Part shown: in pieces, positions 59,953 to 64,000 of the stretch | Numbering within the stretch: the first letter of the stretch is position 1 | Layout of the letters: each line of letters opens with the position of its first letter | Assembly: GCA_963971285.1 (NCBI GenBank) | Contig: OZ020248.1 | Location: forward strand, 14,694,001 to 14,758,000 | Source of the DNA: Astropecten irregularis | Taxonomy: Eukaryota > Echinodermata > Asteroidea > Paxillosida > Astropectinidae | Length of the DNA stretch: 64,000 bases | Direction: 5' to 3' | The notes under the pieces: generated by a model | The model's database searches: none | The model's input: the letters and a program-made list of their open reading frames with translations, nothing else | What the model was told of the DNA's origin: nothing | Translations under genes and position numbers: made by a program

Positions 59953-60371
59953 ACACACAAGTTATCTTTAGCAAAGCAAGGTTACAAAGCACAATGCAAC
60001 TGTATATTTTGATAGCTACTGGCATTAAGGCCCAAGGCTGGCATATTAATTCCACATAGACAGACAGGTAGACAGACAGCTCACATTCTTAAAAAAAAAA
60101 TGAAGAAGAGGAAATGGCAAGCAGTTTATATACTGAGTGGATTATTGAGAGTTAAACCGTGCAATGCATCTCACTGTTATTGAATTAGTATGGATGATTC
60201 TGTATATTATACGGCTCCATGTGTGTGTGTTGCACACCGAATGGGTCTGACATTGCATCCTTACACGCAGATATAATTACATACTGATAGATCCATTGGC
60301 CCGTCCCGTCTGCAGGCAGCTTCACAGGGTGTTTAAAAAGCAGTCACCCGTGCTTCCGAAGAGTTATAGCT

Positions 60372-60728
60372 TTAAAGATATAATAATACATGATTGGTAA
60401 AGGTCACAGAACAGCACTCGCACTTTGTCTGATCCAATATGTGCATGAAATGATAAACCTGTGAAAAGTCGAGCTCAATCGGACATCTGAGTCACGAGAA
60501 AACAGCCAAAAAAAACGACTCCATTTGTGTTATAAAACAGAAAGAATGGTTTTGAAATTACCCCGAGATCAAAACTGTTTTTCTAATTTCTGGATAGATG
60601 CAACATTTCAGGCGGAAATATTTTAACGGTATGTTTACCAGCATCATCTTCATACCCTGAAAGTATTGTAATATAGTGTGAACATTTTCTGTTTGGGTAT
60701 GTTAACAATCCTGTACTGTACTTTTAGA
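60372..60728 (-). mobile_element. M4 copy
   Basis: Reverse orientation, left TTAA intact, right end mutated. It also shows the uninterrupted target of the M3 insertion at 19025. Confidence 0.78.
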
Positions 60729-60946
60729 GTCACAAAACAATCTGGATAACTATTTAAACACATGCCAATGTTTTCAAAGATGCAAAACTCTTTCGCATTT
60801 TTCTGTCATTTTTAACATCTTAGGGTTGTTTACGAAAGGAAATATACGCAATGTGGTAAATTGATATTCAAATTGTCACGTGTGTACGTACCGTGATGAA
60901 ATCAGTTGAGTTTATGTCTTCAACCGACTACGCTTCTGTAACGGTC

Positions 60947-61272
60947 TTAAAAGTAATACTTTGGTTTTTATCAAAGAAATACAGATTCATTGGCAAAAAT
61001 ATCAAGACAGATACATTAACAGTAATCTGTGAAAATTTCAGTCCCATACGGTGCCCACTTTTTGAGAAAACAGTGAAAAACGGCCACAGTATTTCTGAAT
61101 TTTTTTTTTTTTAGGTAGTTGTTTTACTAATTTCTGGATAAACACATCATTTCAGGCAGAAAGACTTTAACGGTATGTTTCTACCACCACCATCTTCATA
61201 CCCTGTAAGTTAAGCGTAAATCTGTGAACATTTCTGTTTTGGTCTCTTACCAAAGTATGATACTACCTTTAA
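60947..61272 (-). mobile_element. M1 copy
   Basis: Reverse orientation, right TTAA intact; a poly-T run replaces the central palindrome. Confidence 0.82.
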
Positions 61273-61455
61273 TTCAAAATCAGAGACAAATGACTTACCA
61301 ATAATGACAGATGATTTTGGTTCTGTGCTTATCCTCTCGAGTGGGTCTTATTTGGAAGCTAAAAGCCTCGATACTTAGCAGTGAAATCAAATACGATTAA
61401 CGTTGACCATAGCACGAAAGAGCCATTGGGCGTGCAATAGCTGTAGCCCTTTGGG

Positions 61456-61748
61456 TCGATTTCACAAAGCCCTACGATCGATCGTAACTCGGTTTACGAA
61501 GGATAACCCATCGTATCCTACGTAAGGCCGCAATGTCTCCTATAAGTCCTACGATCACGAATAGTAAGTAACGATGACTTTGGTGAAATCTACCCCTAGG
61601 GTCTATTTCACGAATCCCTACGATCGATCGTAACTCGAGTTACGACGGATAACCCATCGTAGGGGGCCTATCCTAATAGGGCTGCAATGCATCATTAGTC
61701 CTAAGACTTATGGTATAAGTTACGAAGAGTTTGGTGGAATCGACCACA
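61456..61748. repeat. M5 pair
   Basis: Two head-to-tail copies (about 143 and 150 bases) with ACGATCGATCGTAACTCG and TTTGGTGAAATC. Confidence 0.78.
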
Positions 61749-61780
61749 GTGTATAAGTACACGGTGATATAATAGATCCA

Positions 61781-62023
61781 GGGGCCAATTTCATATAACT
61801 ATTAAGCACAAAAATTTGCTATTCATGACATTTCTGTCTTAATAAAAACAAGGTTAACAACCAAATTTCCACGTGTTGTGTATCACTTGTGATTGTTCTT
61901 TGGCTGTTGTTCGCTGACCATGAATATCATATGGAATTTTCAATGGTGGTTTGTTTTATTGGGCGAGACATTTTTGTGCTGAGCAAATTTTTGTGCTTAA
62001 CAGTTTTATGAAATTGGCCCCAG
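61781..62023. mobile_element. M3 copy
   Basis: Complete, ends GGGGCCAATTTCAT, opposite orientation to the copy at 58383. Confidence 0.82.
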
Positions 62024-62521
62024 ATGCGTGCAGTCTGCTATTAACGATGCGCCATTACTTCAACGCGTGATAAATTCTCAAATATACCCTTTAAAAAACG
62101 CGAGCGAAAATGCTATAATCAGACCGATCATTCTATTTCCTCAGAGATAGAAACCATAGCCCCTAGCCAGTCACAATAACTCAATTTGCGAAAACACACT
62201 GATTTATTTCTTTCTCCCCGTTTTTCTTTCGCTCAATTCCTGATTAGCCGTGGTTTCACTCGCGGGATCGGAGCAGATATAACGGGCATCAGAGCCTCGT
62301 AAAATGGCCCTGGAATCATAATAGCGCATCTTCAATTTGGAGTGAATCGGGCTTGTTACTCGGGGCAAGGCCTTAAACTGCCTCGATTTGTTGTGCGTGG
62401 GGGCTTGAACAGCGTCAAAATTAACCCATGCATAAGAACAGCACGTCTGAAGCGCTGCGTTTATTAATCTGCTTATCGGCTGGTGTCGATCGTCTGGCTC
62501 TCGTACTGGCTCTCGTATGTA

Positions 62522-63003
62522 GGGGTGCACCCCATAGTAAATCATTTCCCATAGGCTCCCATGCTAAATGGCCATTTTCAAAAATTAAATTTATTAAAAA
62601 TACTCAGAAGTCTCACAGGCAATCAAGCTATACACCAAACTTAAGCTGAAAACTTCAATTTTTATTTTCATTTCAAGTTTATATAGGGTGACCATTGACT
62701 TTTTGAGAAAAGTCCATCCAATGGAAAATACCCTGAAAACGGCCATGTTGACTGGTGCCAAACTTAAAAAAAAGTACCCCGCCACAAGTCATGCCAAAGT
62801 AGAGCGACTTTACCCGATTTCATCCTAACAGCTTAAAGTGGAAAGTATAAACTCTGGCGACCGAGTTCCATCCATTTTCTCTACAAGACTTCCCATGTAG
62901 GGCCCAGCAAATGATTTTATACAAAAAAGATTTTGATGGTATACAAAATATTAGTGAGCTCCGCGGACTGATTTGGACCTATTTACTGGGGTGAACCCAT
63001 AGT
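62522..63003. mobile_element. Element with GGGTGCACCC / GGGGTGAACCC ends
   Basis: About 480 bases. Shares CATTTCCCATAGGCTCCCAT, AACGGCCATGTTGACTGGTG and CTCCGCGGACTGATTTGGAC with the copy at 44412-44841 and, in reverse, a diverged copy at 42565-42965. Confidence 0.7.
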
Positions 63004-63739
63004 GTCGCTGCCGTTGACTTAACTTTGTTTGGTTCCGTGTGTTTGACACCGTGTGGTCCCCGCCTCTGAGTCTGAGGGACCTGTACCGTTCTTCACCACA
63101 CTGTGGGTTGAACTCACAATGTTCCTCCTTTTTTTTCTTACTTGACTCTTTTTCTGTCGCTTCATCTCACTTTTGAATTGTACCCACACTCCTACAGACA
63201 TCATGATGTTAAAGGTGGAAAATTACGATGGGTAAACAAAATTTACAAATACAAATCCTCGTTTATAAGACACTCAAGAACTTTCTCATAATATACAATG
63301 GTGCTATTCTTTTTTATTAGTTAGTAATATTGGTATTGGAAATAAAATTTGATAATTATTTTAAATTTTGGGGACTCTTTACCCAAACTGGCCGTTGGTG
63401 GAACTATTTAAATTTATGTCAATGTGTGACGTAGTCGAGGGGATACGGTCCACGAACGAACCCACGCGGCGCGCGGGAGTTCTATGGGTCGACTCCCAAC
63501 TTGCGCGATTCCTTTTTAATTTGCTGCACTTGTTTATGCTTGACATTGCAATATGTTATACCAATTTAATCATTTGAGATGATCCTATGGGTCTTCGGAC
63601 CAAAGGAGCAAAGCTCCTGCATAGACAATACAACAACAATCAGTTTGATAGATCCAGCATCTTATCTTAATAGTGGACATTCGTCTTTCTAGTTATAATA
63701 CTCAAGATGTGGAATGAAAAATGGATTGTCGTGGCAAGC

Positions 63740-63940
63740 ACGCTGCTGCGCTGCTGTAGCCAAGCTGTTGTGGGTTTTCACAGTCAACCATGAGTTAGCG
63801 TTGATTGTGTCCTTGGGCAAGATGCTTTGTCACATATTGCTCCTCTTCACCCAGGTGTAAATGGGTACCTGTGAGGGTAGAGATGACTTTGTGGTTGATT
63901 AGCCTTCGTGAGCTAACACCATGCCGAGGTTACTCCCCTG
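63740..63940. repeat. Dispersed repeat fragment (CCTTGGGCAAGATGCTTTG)
   Basis: CCTTGGGCAAGATGCTTTG followed by CACCCAGGTGTAAATGGGTA is a widespread repeat wording in invertebrate genomes. A weaker relative (CCTTGAGCAAGACACTTTG) occurs at 14971. Confidence 0.45.
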
Positions 63941-64000
63941 GGAGCTGAGATGGTTTCAGGGGTGAATTTTTCTTTTCGTTCAGTGACCAAAATTGGCTGC

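Noticed and set aside
61297-61365. Small minus-strand exon (RISTEPKSSVIIG) before GTAAGT
   Set aside because: The acceptor is poor, the frame is short and no partner exon was found.

Overview
The window looks like a stretch of an invertebrate deuterostome nuclear genome. An echinoderm is my best guess; hemichordate or amphioxus cannot be excluded. The reasons are AT-rich DNA, small multi-exon genes with GT/AG splice sites, heavy loading with short inverted-repeat transposons, tRNA-derived SINEs and an L2/CR1-like LINE tail. There are no bacterial operons, CRISPR arrays or phage genes. A 200-base N gap (28608-28807) shows it is a draft assembly.

Three host genes can be read with confidence, all on the minus strand. 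(1) Two tandem lipocalin (apolipoprotein D-like) genes lie at 4328-9376 and 14602-17275. Each has four coding exons with the same intron phases (0, 1, 1) and a third exon of exactly 162 bases. They encode secreted proteins of 203 and 192 residues. (2) A three-exon methionine-R-sulfoxide reductase of the MsrB1 (SelR) type lies at 37426-39584 and encodes 103 residues. The codon that is selenocysteine (TGA) in vertebrate MsrB1 and cysteine in other MsrB proteins reads TCA (serine) here. A SECIS-like fold can be drawn just downstream of the stop. (3) A single orphan EGF-like exon at 29152-29266 carries one extra base and lies inside a 2.6 kb sequence bounded by inverted repeats.

Almost everything else is transposon material. 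A family with TTAA target sites and about 20-bp inverted ends (M1, at least 15 partial or full copies of about 360 bp) dominates. Further families are M2 (TTAA, carrying a hairpin), M3 (GGGGCCAATTTCAT ends), M4 (an M1 relative), M5 (CGATCGATCG core, always in pairs), hAT-like elements with 8-bp duplications and G/C homopolymers, and tRNA-derived SINEs. Insertions are nested: M2 in M1, M1 in M1, and M2 in M3 in M4. A 600-bp array of alternating inverted units (27655-28272), rich in NRF-1-like and YY1-like motifs, abuts the 2.6 kb element.

Layout: 1-4.1 kb repeats; 4.2-9.5 kb lipocalin A, with a LINE fragment and SINEs in its introns; 9.8-14.5 kb repeats; 14.6-17.3 kb lipocalin B; 17.8-27.3 kb repeats; 27.6-30.8 kb palindromic array plus the inverted-repeat element with the EGF exon; 31-37 kb repeats; 37.4-39.6 kb MsrB1 with a hAT insertion in intron 1; 40-64 kb repeats and unassigned sequence. 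The genes do not form a pathway. The lipocalins are likely extracellular carriers of small hydrophobic ligands, and MsrB1 is likely a cytosolic/nuclear protein-repair enzyme, if it is active at all.
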